Of a stretch of 64,000 bases of DNA, positions 14,756 through 22,829 are shown in pieces (the first letter of the stretch is position 1; every line of letters starts with the position of its first letter). The DNA is taken from the IMG/VR virus record IMGVR_UViG_3300033149_001257, positions 1 to 64,000 of that record, one strand, 5' to 3'. Both the position numbers and the translations under genes were made by a program. The notes under the pieces were generated by a model. It was not told where the DNA came from. It did not search any database and worked only from the letters and a program-made list of their open reading frames with translations. Origin of the DNA: a virus.

Positions 14756-14937
14756 TGAATGTAAAAAAAAGAAATAAAATAGTGTGGCTTGGGAAAAAGA
14801 AAAAAGAGGAGGAGGGGGATTCTGATGTATCAAGAATAAATGAGTATGGAGAGTTTGTTTCTTCTGCCCATGATTACCCTACTCCGGGATGTAATTGTAG
14901 CACTTGTTTGGAAGATAGAGAACACTGCGGAATATAA
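14755..14937 (+). CDS. hypothetical cysteine-containing protein (60 aa)
   Basis: Begins in a TAATG overlap. Basic N-terminus (KKRNKIVWLGKKKKEEEG) and a C-terminal CNCSTCLEDREHCG, four cysteines that may bind metal. AAAAAGGAGG for the next gene follows immediately. Confidence 0.5.
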   Translation: MNVKKRNKIVWLGKKKKEEEGDSDVSRINEYGEFVSSAHDYPTPGCNCSTCLEDREHCGI

Positions 14938-14951
14938 AAAGGAGGCAGGGA

Positions 14952-16106
14952 ATGACTGACAAGGCACTGACAATCGTAGGGAATGAGGTTGTAAACATTG
15001 GGGATGGGAAGATTAGGCTCAAGCGCACATCTAAAGGCGAGCTTATATCTGGAAGAGCTGAAATCACTCTTTATGAAGAAAAGAACGAGATGTATAAGAT
15101 AGGATATGGGAAATCGGAACAGTGGGCCCCTACCGCCAAGGGCTATAATAAGATGAATCAGATTTCGGGAGTAAGCGATATTAGGGTGGATAGCCAGATG
15201 ATTAATGGAGTGCTCCAGGGTAATCCATACGCAGAGAAAGAGAATGGGGTTATAGTACGTTGGCATGTTACGGTTATGCTCTTTGGCTATACCCCGCTGG
15301 GAGCTGCTCAGATAGTCAGTAATAGCCTCTGCCTTGATTTGGGGTTATATTGGATAGAAAGCCTTTCCGGTAAGATTAAGGACGTTCCTGCGGCTGGGAA
15401 GGTGGGTTCTAAGGATATGGCTAACCCTTATACTAATACTGCCAGATATTGCATAGACCCCATGGGGCAGATATTCTTATTTATTAATATAGACCATCCT
15501 GATATAGTTTATCTGCGAAAACAGAATTTACAACGCCAGAAAACCGGGGATAGAATGGCGCTTACTATATGTAGAAACAATGCTTTAAAGCGTTCGGCAT
15601 CTATGACCGTGGATAAGCTGGTACCCATAAGGATTGAGGGTTCAAACTTTTACAAAGCCATTGTGCGGCCATGGTATTTCAAGAATGTTAATACCGTACA
15701 AGAAATGCAGCAGATGTGTGGTAAGGTTATGGGTGGGAATCCGGATCCAGACGTTGATACGGTTATCATAGAAACCGAGGCTAAGGATGTGAGTTTTGAG
15801 GATATTGAGGCCGCCGAGGCTACTGTTGCAGAGCCGGGGGATAAGCAAGAAACTCCACCATCAAATGCTTCGGCAAAGAAAGCCGCGCCGGTAAAAGAAA
15901 AAGAAGAAAAGAAGGCTCCTAGAAAAGAAGAAAAGGTTTCCGGTGACATGAAAGAAAAAATGAAAGCATTGGCTGAGATAGCATCGGAACGCGCTGAATT
16001 AAAGAAAAATCTAAGGAATTGTAAGAATGAGCACCAAAAAGAAAACATAGAATCCAAGTTGGCGGAACTTGATGTTGAGGAGGTTGCGGTCAATGAACTG
16101 TCCTAA
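14952..16106 (+). CDS. possible phage annealase-like recombination protein (384 aa)
   Basis: AAAAAGGAGG precedes the ATG. Residues 1-265 form a folded domain containing SKGELISGRAEITLYE, YAEKENGVIVRWHVTVML and RMALTICRNNALKRSASM. The last resembles the A-x-x-K-A-x-x-R-A helix near the end of RecT/Erf/Rad52-type annealing proteins. Residues 280-335 are a low-complexity Lys/Glu/Ala/Pro linker, then a coiled coil. The downstream SbcC/RecF-type ATPase also fits recombination. This is inference from one weak motif plus context; an unrelated phage protein is quite possible. Confidence 0.35.
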   Translation: MTDKALTIVGNEVVNIGDGKIRLKRTSKGELISGRAEITLYEEKNEMYKIGYGKSEQWAPTAKGYNKMNQISGVSDIRVDSQMINGVLQGNPYAEKENGVIVRWHVTVMLFGYTPLGAAQIVSNSLCLDLGLYWIESLSGKIKDVPAAGKVGSKDMANPYTNTARYCIDPMGQIFLFINIDHPDIVYLRKQNLQRQKTGDRMALTICRNNALKRSASMTVDKLVPIRIEGSNFYKAIVRPWYFKNVNTVQEMQQMCGKVMGGNPDPDVDTVIIETEAKDVSFEDIEAAEATVAEPGDKQETPPSNASAKKAAPVKEKEEKKAPRKEEKVSGDMKEKMKALAEIASERAELKKNLRNCKNEHQKENIESKLAELDVEEVAVNELS

Positions 16107-16224
16107 ATGTGGGAATGCGAGATTTTATCGCGGATTGAAGAATTGCGTTGTTTGTGGTAAATGTGGTGCGGTACTAAGCCACGGGTGGGTGAGCATAGAA
16201 ACCGGAAAGGAGTATCATGGTTAA
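16093..16224 (+). CDS. small zinc-ribbon protein (43 aa)
   Basis: It overlaps the preceding gene's end and has GAGGAGG about 7 bases before ATG 16093. CPKCGNARF and CVVCGKCGAVL provide a complete zinc ribbon in 43 residues. Its last bases contain the ribosome site and ATG of the next gene. Confidence 0.6.
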   Translation: MNCPKCGNARFYRGLKNCVVCGKCGAVLSHGWVSIETGKEYHG

Positions 16225-16396
16225 AGAAATTTTAAAATTAAGTGCAAGGTATATTTTCGGCGTTGGGTTGGTTTTTGCTATTGCGGCCATGTTGGAAGCT
16301 CCCAGCATGAAAGAGGCTCATACGTGTGAATTTTTTAGAGAATTTGGCGCATGTATGATAATGATCGGTTCTTTTGGTTGGTGGGGAAAGGAGTAA
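16217..16396 (+). CDS. small membrane protein (59 aa)
   Basis: AAAGGAG precedes the ATG. Two hydrophobic stretches are visible (YIFGVGLVFAIAAML, and ACMIMIGSFGWW). The stop codon is embedded in the next ribosome site as AAGGAGTAA, an arrangement that matters for the interrupted gene next door. Confidence 0.5.
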   Translation: MVKEILKLSARYIFGVGLVFAIAAMLEAPSMKEAHTCEFFREFGACMIMIGSFGWWGKE

Positions 16397-16400
16397 AATC

Positions 16401-16649
16401 ATGGTTAAATGTAAGATTTTTTCACAGGAACACTTGAAGAGTGAAAACAAAAGGGAGTATGGTAGCGATGAGGGTTTTATATACGATTCAAGACAAGAGC
16501 TTGAGGATAGAATAAATAAGTGGATTGAGGGAAGTAAATTTGAAATTAAAATAATATCATCCACCCAAAGTTTAAATGAACTTCCTGGCCCACTCGGTGA
16601 TACTATCGGTGGTGGCATAAGTATTACTATATTCTACGAGGAGCTTTGA
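16401..16649 (+). CDS. hypothetical protein, 3' end probably cut by the tnpB element
   Basis: ATG 16401 follows AAAGGAGTAAAATC. The 82 residues now end ...SITIFYEEL and the stop TGA lies within TTTGACAC, the presumed end of the insertion. If bases 16646-17833 are removed, the frame continues into 17834-17879. It then ends LKE with AAGGAGTAA, exactly the stop-in-ribosome-site layout of the gene before it, and restores a 96-residue protein 4 bases before the ATG at 17884. I infer a truncated but possibly still functional protein of unknown role. Confidence 0.6.
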   Translation: MVKCKIFSQEHLKSENKREYGSDEGFIYDSRQELEDRINKWIEGSKFEIKIISSTQSLNELPGPLGDTIGGGISITIFYEEL

Positions 16650-16790
16650 CACTACCCATAAAGGATATTCTCAGGTTGAGGATACAGAAGCCTGAAGGCT
16701 CTGCCCGAGCCTTAAAATGTTTAATGCAGCATTATAATCACGGTCAATTTCAAGACCACAGGAGCAACGATGAACGCGAATAGACAAACC
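16646..16790 (-). ncRNA. predicted omega (right-end) RNA of the tnpB element
   Basis: By analogy with characterised TnpB systems, the guide RNA covers the 3' end of tnpB and the right end, with the guide lying just outside the element. Here that guide would begin AGCTCCTCGTAGAATATAGT (complement of 16645 down to 16626), the sequence of the disrupted gene. The 5' limit is a guess. No independent promoter was found. Confidence 0.4.
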
Positions 16791-17771
16791 TTTTTTAACT
16801 ATTGCCCCGCAGCCCGAGCACCCATGGGATGTGTTTTTGGCAGGAACCTCAATGACTTCTTTTCCAGCTTCTTCCGCTTTGAAACGAAGTATATTGAAGA
16901 AATTAAACCATGCCACATCACCCATAGACCGATTCAGTTTTCTGAATGTTTTCCAGCTATGCAACTTTTCTATACAGATTATATCGTTTTCTTTCACAAG
17001 TTTATTAGCGACCTTGAAATGAAAATCTCGTCTTTGGTTGGTAATCTTTTCGTAAATCTTAGCGACAAGCAACTTCGCTTTCTTTCTTCTATTAGAACCT
17101 CTTTCTTTATGGCCCATAGACTGCTGACGTTTAGTAAGAATGTCTTGCGATTTATTAAGAAACCGAGGATTTTCAATTTTTCTATTATCAGAATCCGTAA
17201 GAAAAGATTCGCAGCCCACGTCAATACCGACAGTCTTGCCAGTTTTAGGCAATGGTTTATAGGGAACGTCGTCACAGACAAAAGAAACAAACCATTTGTC
17301 AGAAAGAGTTCTACGGATAGTTACGGTCTTGATTGCCCCCTCGATGGGACGAGAAAACTTTATCTTAAACTTACCAATTTTATTTATGGTAAGATATTTT
17401 CCATCAAGTTTCCACCCTGTTTTTTTAAGAGTAAAGGAATCGTATCTGCCCATTCCTTTAAATCTTGGAAACCCTGCCCTTTTTCCTCTTTTAACTCTAC
17501 GAAAAAAAGATTGATAGGATTTATCAAGGCGTTCAATTACATCTTGGAGTGTTTGCGAAGGAACTTTTTTAAATTCAGGGAATCCTTTTTTGAGGTCAGA
17601 AAGCTGATTTGCTTGGTCATACCCAGAAACATATTTCCCGTGGCATTTCCAGGCATTTATTCTCTGGTCAAGAGCAAGATTATAAAGTATTCTGCAAAGA
17701 TTAAGGACTTCTTCGGCACCGGAAAGAGTTTCACGGTTGGCATAGATTCTGTATTTAAAAGATTTTCTCAT
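16671..17771 (-). CDS. tnpB: TnpB RNA-guided nuclease (IS200/IS605 OrfB)
   Basis: The 366 residues match the usual TnpB size. The N-terminal domain opens FKYRIYANRETLSGAEEVL. The RuvC-type nuclease residues are present: D184 in GIDVG, E268 in CIEKLHSW and D345 in DRDYNAAL. The zinc finger CSGC (318-321) and CSC (336-338) lies between the last two. All three acidic residues and the zinc ligands are intact, so the protein should be active. TnpB uses an RNA from the 3' end of its own gene to cut DNA beside the TAM. It is the only - strand gene in the + arm and has its own promoter at 17790-17818. Confidence 0.95.
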   Translation of the reverse strand: MRKSFKYRIYANRETLSGAEEVLNLCRILYNLALDQRINAWKCHGKYVSGYDQANQLSDLKKGFPEFKKVPSQTLQDVIERLDKSYQSFFRRVKRGKRAGFPRFKGMGRYDSFTLKKTGWKLDGKYLTINKIGKFKIKFSRPIEGAIKTVTIRRTLSDKWFVSFVCDDVPYKPLPKTGKTVGIDVGCESFLTDSDNRKIENPRFLNKSQDILTKRQQSMGHKERGSNRRKKAKLLVAKIYEKITNQRRDFHFKVANKLVKENDIICIEKLHSWKTFRKLNRSMGDVAWFNFFNILRFKAEEAGKEVIEVPAKNTSHGCSGCGAIVKKGLSIRVHRCSCGLEIDRDYNAALNILRLGQSLQASVSST

Positions 17772-17789
17772 TACGTATCCTCAATGAGA

Positions 17790-17818
17790 ATTATATCATA
17801 TTTTAGATGTAATGTCAA
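17790..17818 (-). promoter_or_regulatory. sigma70-type promoter of tnpB
   Basis: On the - strand TTGACA (17818-17813), a 17-base spacer and TATAAT (17795-17790) match consensus exactly, about 18 bases before the ATG. It probably starts transcription near or inside a short leader. Confidence 0.85.
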
Positions 17819-17883
17819 GAGATATTTGATTTTATCAAAAATGTTTTTAATCTCATCACTTGGAACATTAAAGGAGTAATAAA

Positions 17884-18282
17884 ATGGCTGACGAACTGTT
17901 GAAAATTGAGGAACATATTACTGATGGGTCGGTTGCTGATGTCCTGCAGATAGCGAGGTCTTTAATCGCAGGAGAAACCATGTCTATAGAGGTTATTGAA
18001 AAGACAATAAAGAAACTGGCTGGATACTCACTTTATATAGGAGCCACTGCTGGTCTGTATAAGGGGGAGAGGTCAAGAATTCAATACCTTACAATCAAGG
18101 ATGGTTCCGGTACTGCGAAGGATAAGGAAGCCCAGGGTAAATCAGCGGCCGCGGTAATGAGAACGCGCCAAGAAGTATTTGGGAATATGTTTAAGGCTCT
18201 CCTGAGTAGTACGGATGCAATGAGGGATATATTCAGGGAGCACAAAAAAGATTATCGTATGAATTATAATGCAGATGCTTAA
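17884..18282 (+). CDS. hypothetical protein of the recombination module (132 aa)
   Basis: AAAGGAG precedes the ATG. Mostly helical (ADVLQIARSLIAGETMSIE, RTRQEVFGNMFKALLSS), with a short basic loop (YKGERSRIQYLTI). It lies between the annealase-like gene and the SbcC/RecF-type gene, so a DNA-processing accessory role is possible. No family recognised. Confidence 0.6.
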   Translation: MADELLKIEEHITDGSVADVLQIARSLIAGETMSIEVIEKTIKKLAGYSLYIGATAGLYKGERSRIQYLTIKDGSGTAKDKEAQGKSAAAVMRTRQEVFGNMFKALLSSTDAMRDIFREHKKDYRMNYNADA

Positions 18283-18287
18283 ATGAA

Positions 18288-18370
18288 TTGGGCGGTAGCG
18301 AAGATGACTGGTTTATTTGGTTCCGGACATTAGAGATATTTCGGGGTAGGATTCCCCGACCGCCCAACCA
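18288..18370 (+). ncRNA. tRNA-like or other structured element ending in CCA
   Basis: TTGGGCGGT (18288-18296) and ACCGCCCAA (18359-18367) form a perfect 9-bp closing stem, followed directly by CCA. Inside, CGGGG (18342-18346) and CCCCG (18354-18358) form a second stem around a 7-base loop, stacked on the closing stem like a T arm. CTGG (18308-18311) can pair with CCGG (18323-18326). A proper D arm, anticodon arm and T-loop sequence are missing, so it is not a normal tRNA. Confidence 0.35.
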
Positions 18371-18385
18371 AAAAAAGGAGGAGTT

Positions 18386-18562
18386 ATGAGTTGCGATGAA
18401 TCGGTTGTGAAAGAAGGGAAAGAACTGGTGGCGAAAAAGAAAAAAGATAAAAAATATCTAACCCCGGGTTATAAGAGAAAGCGTAAAAAGTATCTTGATA
18501 AAAAGAAAAAGATATGGGAGGGTAATCGCACAGCAGAGGCGGGGAGGAATAATGAAAAGTGA
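18386..18562 (+). CDS. lysine-rich small protein (58 aa)
   Basis: AAAAAGGAGG precedes the ATG. Over a third of the residues are lysine or arginine (AKKKKDKKYLTPGYKRKRKK), which suggests nucleic-acid binding. The next gene starts within it. Confidence 0.5.
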   Translation: MSCDESVVKEGKELVAKKKKDKKYLTPGYKRKRKKYLDKKKKIWEGNRTAEAGRNNEK

Positions 18563-18767
18563 AAAGATTGTTGAAAGAGAATTTGAGGCATCAATGACAC
18601 TTGATGGTAGGGAATATCGCATTGACGATGAAACGCTTGATGAGATTGCCATAAGAATTACGTTTATAGAAAGTGGTTTATCGAAAGTTCAAAAAAGAAA
18701 AATAGGAAAGATGGTGTTTGAAAAAATGATAGAAATGAGATTGCCAAAAAAGGGGAGGATTAAATGA
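18552..18767 (+). CDS. hypothetical protein (71 aa)
   Basis: GGGGAGG precedes ATG 18552. Charged strand-helix protein (REFEASMTLDGREYRIDDE, VQKRKIGKMVFEKMIEM). Overlaps both neighbours. No family recognised. Confidence 0.55.
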   Translation: MKSEKIVEREFEASMTLDGREYRIDDETLDEIAIRITFIESGLSKVQKRKIGKMVFEKMIEMRLPKKGRIK

Positions 18768-19081
18768 AGAAAGAAACACCGCGAATTCAAATGGGAATGA
18801 ACAGTACGATGGAGTTCCATCAGATTGAGGATTTTAGGCGCATAGAGCTTACCTGCCACGGTAGTGATAAGAAGATATATCAGGGCATTTCTGGTATAGA
18901 TAGAATTGTGGAGATAGGAAAATCAAAAGCAGCTGGAGTAAAAAATGCACGCTATAAAAATGCAACTCAGGTATGGCTCAAGAATGGTAGCATGTATACC
19001 GTTGCCGAAAAATATTCTTATATAAAAAAGATAATGGACGAGGGGCCATTGTTTATTTTGAAGGGGAGGGATGATAAATGA
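18764..19081 (+). CDS. hypothetical protein (105 aa)
   Basis: AAAGGGGAGG precedes the ATG. Small mixed domain with FRRIELTCHGSDKKIYQGI and a C-terminal FILKGRDDK. Overlaps neighbours as ATGA at both ends. No family recognised. Confidence 0.6.
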   Translation: MKKETPRIQMGMNSTMEFHQIEDFRRIELTCHGSDKKIYQGISGIDRIVEIGKSKAAGVKNARYKNATQVWLKNGSMYTVAEKYSYIKKIMDEGPLFILKGRDDK

Positions 19082-19584
19082 AAATAGAAATGAATGAAGA
19101 AGATTTAAAGTTTTTGAGGGAGTTGGCGCATGAGATAAATACCCAGGACAATAGGGCAACCCGGAGTCCATATTATTACACAACACGAATAAAAATGTGG
19201 AGAGTAGCGAACGAGGATTATTCAAGTGGTAAAACAAAGCAAGTATGGGTTGAACACATGACTGGTGATTTTTCTGAATATGATACAAAGTTTGCTTGCT
19301 TGAAGGGTTGTTTGGAACATGGTTATTCTAAAGACGAAATACGAAAGGCACTCAATAATGATAATATTTGCGAGGTTACACTTGAAGAATACGAAGAAGA
19401 TAGAAATGTATTTCTTACTGAAAAAGCATACAAAGAGAACATGGAATTAGACGGACATAATCTTAAAAGAATGGGCGAGTGTTATTCATATTTACACTAT
19501 GCCTCAAGAAACCCCGAAATGGAAAGGTTGTTAGAGATAATATTAAAGTTTGATAATAAAAAAACGGAGGGGGAAGTTAAGTGA
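19078..19584 (+). CDS. hypothetical protein (168 aa)
   Basis: GGGGAGGG precedes the ATG. Residues 20-60 are rich in arginine and tyrosine (TRSPYYYTTRIKMWRVAN); the remainder is helical and acidic. It contains FACLKGCLEHGYSKDEIRK. No family recognised. Confidence 0.6.
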   Translation: MKIEMNEEDLKFLRELAHEINTQDNRATRSPYYYTTRIKMWRVANEDYSSGKTKQVWVEHMTGDFSEYDTKFACLKGCLEHGYSKDEIRKALNNDNICEVTLEEYEEDRNVFLTEKAYKENMELDGHNLKRMGECYSYLHYASRNPEMERLLEIILKFDNKKTEGEVK

Positions 19585-19670
19585 AAGAAATCAGTGGTCG
19601 GGAATCTGGATTTTTTCTATTGGGAACAATATTTGGGCTCATCGCTGGGTATGTTTATTTTGTATTATAA
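19581..19670 (+). CDS. possible 29-aa membrane peptide, GTG start
   Basis: GGAGGGGGAAGTTAA precedes GTG 19581 and the start overlaps the previous stop. The product is one hydrophobic helix (FFLLGTIFGLIAGYVYFVL). Its size keeps confidence low. Confidence 0.35.
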   Translation: MKEISGRESGFFLLGTIFGLIAGYVYFVL

Positions 19671-19692
19671 TAAAAAATAAGGAGGATTGAGA

Positions 19693-21513
19693 GTGAAAAT
19701 CACAAAAGTAAAGACGGGGGATTTCAAGGGTTATTCAAGGGAACTAAGTCTAAGCGGAACAGTAGTGTTGTGCGGTCCAAACGGGTCAGGAAAAACAGGT
19801 CTACAAAAAGCAATTGAAGTGGCAATCACGGGGTACGATAGCGACTTGGGTAAGAAACCAAAGTATACCATGCAGCATATATCTGGGAGTATGGGGTGGG
19901 TAGAAATTACCATTCAGTGTGATGATGGAGAAGTGGTTGTAATCAAGAGGACGTATACCCGAGATAAAAAAGGTAATGTTAAGATGGATGTCAGGGTACT
20001 ACCGAAGATGGATGAAAGCACGTCGGGTGATTATGAAGCACGGATTAAAAACATCGTCGGCTCGTTTCCCATAATGTTTGACCTCGCATCGTTCTTACAT
20101 ATGAAGGATTCTGAATACCGAGATTTCTTTTTCTCAAAATGTAAGGTTGATAATTGGGATAAAGAAAAGATATTTGATAAGATGATAAAAGGCACGGCCG
20201 GGTTGCTTGATGAGGATAAGTTGCAGTCCGATACCATCACCGTTCAGCTGGGAGAGGCGTGGCACGATGAGTTGTCCATTAAAGACAATCTTGAAACCGT
20301 AATAGAAACTCTCGGTAATATTAAAAATAGGGCACAGGGTGAGGTCAGGGGTAATGTCGGAGCTTCGGAGGCTGTTGAGGAAAGAAAGGTTGAGGATAAG
20401 ACATCAAAGACTATCCCTATGCTGAAAGAAGAAATAGCCAAGTACGAAGAAGATGCCCGGAAAGTGTCGGCAGATATAAAAATAAACAAAGACAATGCCG
20501 AGAAATACGACAAGAAAGAAGCCGAGATAAGCAAGGTTATCGTTGAAATTGCCGACATAAAGAAAGGGGATTTTGATGCCACTCTCACCGCGGAGGATTA
20601 TGCTAAAAAGATTAGCGAGTTAGATGCGATGTCGCCGCTCCCCAAGAATTTATACGAAATAGATGTTAAGATGGGGGTTGCTTCGGGGAAATGTCCAATA
20701 GGTGTCGAGTGTGATAAACTTGATGAGTATAAAAAGAGTATCCCTAATCTTAAAAAAGAGCGCGAGGAAATAAAAGAAAAGATGGATAAGAAAGACGAGC
20801 AGAAGTCTGTCTATGTACAGCAACAATGTCACGTGGGAGAATATAAACATCTGGTTGAGAATCTTGATAGACTACAGAAAGAAATGATGGATATGCCGAA
20901 ACCTGTTTCTAGTGAAGAACTTGAAACTCAGTTACAATCCCTGGATACAAAAAAGTCTGAGCTTGAATCAGAAAAGAATGTTAAGATACAGGTGCAAGCG
21001 GCCGAAAAAATGCAGGGTGATATAAAAAGTGCGCGCCTGGTCAACGAGGCGAAACTAAACGCCGTCAAGGTTTTGATTGGAGTTGTTGGTAAGGACGGTA
21101 TTCTCGGTGAGATAATAAAGTCTATTCTTGGACCATTTGCTGATAAGATTAATGGGTTGCTGCAGAAGATAGATGATGTCAAGAACTTTAAGTTTAATTT
21201 GGAAGATGAGATTACCGGTAAGCCCATATTCCAATTCGGATGGAAAAAAGATTCGGGATTCGTGCCATTCCATGCGTTATCTAATGGAGAGCGGGCACTG
21301 TTCGGTGCAGCCATAATGGTGGCCCTGATTACACAGCAGAATCCAAAGCTCCGAGTGTTGCTCATAGACAACATTGAAGCGGTTGATGATTCCCATAGGG
21401 ACGAATTCGTTAATGCCTGTTTTGAGTTTGAGAAAGTGGGGCAGATAGATAATGTGTTACTGGCGGGCTGTATGCAGTACGAGGGTGGGGTTCAGTTGGG
21501 CATGGATAAATAA
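19693..21513 (+). CDS. SbcC/RecF-type AAA ATPase (about 606 aa)
   Basis: GGAGG is 7 bases before GTG 19693. Walker A is GPNGSGKT at 28-35. A central region of roughly 190-460 is coiled coil, interrupted by CPIGVEC, possibly part of a zinc-hook-like turn. The C-terminal part has the ABC-type signature LSNGERALFGA followed by Walker B VLLIDNIEAVDD. This is the layout of SbcC, Rad50 and RecF-type proteins that act on DNA ends; half the length of host SbcC is usual for phage versions. No SbcD nuclease gene is next to it. Confidence 0.85.
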   Translation: MKITKVKTGDFKGYSRELSLSGTVVLCGPNGSGKTGLQKAIEVAITGYDSDLGKKPKYTMQHISGSMGWVEITIQCDDGEVVVIKRTYTRDKKGNVKMDVRVLPKMDESTSGDYEARIKNIVGSFPIMFDLASFLHMKDSEYRDFFFSKCKVDNWDKEKIFDKMIKGTAGLLDEDKLQSDTITVQLGEAWHDELSIKDNLETVIETLGNIKNRAQGEVRGNVGASEAVEERKVEDKTSKTIPMLKEEIAKYEEDARKVSADIKINKDNAEKYDKKEAEISKVIVEIADIKKGDFDATLTAEDYAKKISELDAMSPLPKNLYEIDVKMGVASGKCPIGVECDKLDEYKKSIPNLKKEREEIKEKMDKKDEQKSVYVQQQCHVGEYKHLVENLDRLQKEMMDMPKPVSSEELETQLQSLDTKKSELESEKNVKIQVQAAEKMQGDIKSARLVNEAKLNAVKVLIGVVGKDGILGEIIKSILGPFADKINGLLQKIDDVKNFKFNLEDEITGKPIFQFGWKKDSGFVPFHALSNGERALFGAAIMVALITQQNPKLRVLLIDNIEAVDDSHRDEFVNACFEFEKVGQIDNVLLAGCMQYEGGVQLGMDK

Positions 21514-21551
21514 AATGGAATATGGGGGAATGGTGGGAGGATACATATATT

Positions 21552-21854
21552 ATGTTTACCGATGAAACAAGAAAATTAGTAAAAGAAGTTATGAGACGAC
21601 TGCCAGATGAGGCTTTTTACTGGCCTCCCGTTAAGATAAATACGGGCCTAAAAGCACCAAAAACAATCCATGCTTATTTTGCTGGCATAGACATGGGAAA
21701 CAGTAATGAGGATTATTGCTGTCTGATTTATCACGAACCCATGATTACCGGAGACACCTTTGTAAAGATAGTTCCATGGCCAGAGAAAAACATTCTGGAT
21801 AGATGTTGGGATTGGTTTCGCGGATTGTTTAATAAAAAAGGGAGGATTAAATGA
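21552..21854 (+). CDS. hypothetical protein (100 aa)
   Basis: ATG 21552 follows GGGAGG at somewhat long spacing; ATG 21522 would add 10 residues but has no ribosome site. Contains RKLVKEVMRRLPDEAFYW and IHAYFAGIDMGNSNED, and ends with a tryptophan-rich helix (DRCWDWFRGLFNKKG). No family recognised. Confidence 0.55.
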   Translation: MFTDETRKLVKEVMRRLPDEAFYWPPVKINTGLKAPKTIHAYFAGIDMGNSNEDYCCLIYHEPMITGDTFVKIVPWPEKNILDRCWDWFRGLFNKKGRIK

Positions 21855-22165
21855 ATAATGAATCAAAAGTAAATTGTCCTATATGCAATAAAGAAAGAGA
21901 TTGGGATGGTTTCTGGATAAAACAATATGGTAGGTGTTCCAACTGCCAGGCAGAAAAAGAATCAAAAGATGAATGTGAAAGAGCAGTCAAGAATGGGGAG
22001 GGAACATCAGACAATCAAATAATATGTCCTCACTGTGGACATTCCATAGAAGATGAATTATATGAATATGAGAGTGGATCTGAAACCTGCGATGAATGTG
22101 GTAAGGAATATGAATTAGACGTAGAGCATAGTGCGACATACACAACAACTAAAAAGGAGGATTAG
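21851..22165 (+). CDS. double zinc-ribbon protein (104 aa)
   Basis: AAAGGGAGG precedes the ATG. Two ribbons are seen: CPICNKERDWDGF with CSNCQ (residues 9-37), and CPHCGHSIEDELYE with CDECGKEYEL (residues 60-95). Probably a nucleic-acid-binding or adaptor protein. Confidence 0.65.
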   Translation: MNNESKVNCPICNKERDWDGFWIKQYGRCSNCQAEKESKDECERAVKNGEGTSDNQIICPHCGHSIEDELYEYESGSETCDECGKEYELDVEHSATYTTTKKED

Positions 22166-22531
22166 ATGAACGTAATCGTAAGACCGAGGCGGGCAGGGAA
22201 AACGTATAAGTTGGTTAAAGAAGTTTTGAGGTGGGATGGTATTTTATTGGTACCTTATCCTGTAAATAAGGAAAGTATTTTAGAGCAATACCCCAAGCTG
22301 AAAAAATGGCAAGTTATGACCTGGAAAGAATATGGAAGTATAAGAAATTGGATTAGGTTCCCATACAGGGGGAAGTTGCTGTTCATTGATAATGTGGAAA
22401 TACTTATACAGGAATGTTTTAAGGGTACGGTGAGTGCAGTATCAATGTTCGCTGGTCTGGAAAAATGGGATAGGAAAAAGTATATGAAAAACATGAAGAA
22501 ACATTTTAAAACATTGAGAAGGGGGAAATAA
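22166..22531 (+). CDS. small P-loop protein (121 aa)
   Basis: AAAAAGGAGG precedes the ATG. RPRRAGKTYKLVKEVL (residues 6-21) is a Walker-A-like loop and KLLFIDNVEIL a Walker-B-like strand, so nucleotide binding is likely. At 121 residues it is a minimal P-loop domain. Substrate unknown. Confidence 0.6.
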   Translation: MNVIVRPRRAGKTYKLVKEVLRWDGILLVPYPVNKESILEQYPKLKKWQVMTWKEYGSIRNWIRFPYRGKLLFIDNVEILIQECFKGTVSAVSMFAGLEKWDRKKYMKNMKKHFKTLRRGK

Positions 22532-22532
22532 T

Positions 22533-22829
22533 ATGGTAGTTAAAAGAAGGAGGGGAGAGATGATAGTAGGAATAGATGATTGTGAATCGACTCCAACGAA
22601 ACCATCCGTAAAAATGAAAGCTCAGGATGGGGATGGGTTGCTTACTGAATTTAATAGAAGTTTGATTACGGGTATTAAAATGAAAGAGGCAGTGTTTATT
22701 TGTAAGTTTGGTTTTCACCCCAATATTGTATTTCTTAAACCGGGCACGGGGATTACAACCCTGGCGGGTTATAAAGTTATAGAGACTGACGGTATTGAAG
22801 AATGTACCGTTGGATATATACAAGAATAA
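22533..22829 (+). CDS. hypothetical protein (98 or 89 aa)
   Basis: Two starts are possible: ATG 22533 behind AAGGGGGAAATA, and ATG 22560 behind GGAGGGGAGAG, which has the better spacing. The C-terminal part (FGFHPNIVFLKPGTGITTL) looks like a small beta domain. No family recognised. Confidence 0.55.
   Translation: MVVKRRRGEMIVGIDDCESTPTKPSVKMKAQDGDGLLTEFNRSLITGIKMKEAVFICKFGFHPNIVFLKPGTGITTLAGYKVIETDGIEECTVGYIQE

Larger units (their letters stand above)
16646..17833 (-). mobile_element. tnpB-only IS200/IS605-type element
   Basis: Boundaries are inferred. On the - strand the left side has TTGAT (17838-17834) just outside, a sequence known as the TAM of the ISDra2 TnpB, and the right side ends GTGTCAA at 16646. 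Just inside the left end, TTTGAT-TTT-ATCAAA (17825-17839) is an inverted repeat. No tnpA transposase is present, so it could move only with help from another element. The flanks rejoin into an intact reading frame, which supports these ends. Confidence 0.6.

Noticed and set aside
16770-17879. Long + strand frame over the tnpB gene
   Set aside because: Shadow of tnpB; no ribosome site and an implausible composition. Only its last 46 bases matter, as the probable original end of the interrupted gene.
18288-18370. Standard tRNA gene
   Set aside because: Acceptor-like stem and CCA are there, but no D arm, anticodon arm or T-loop consensus can be drawn.
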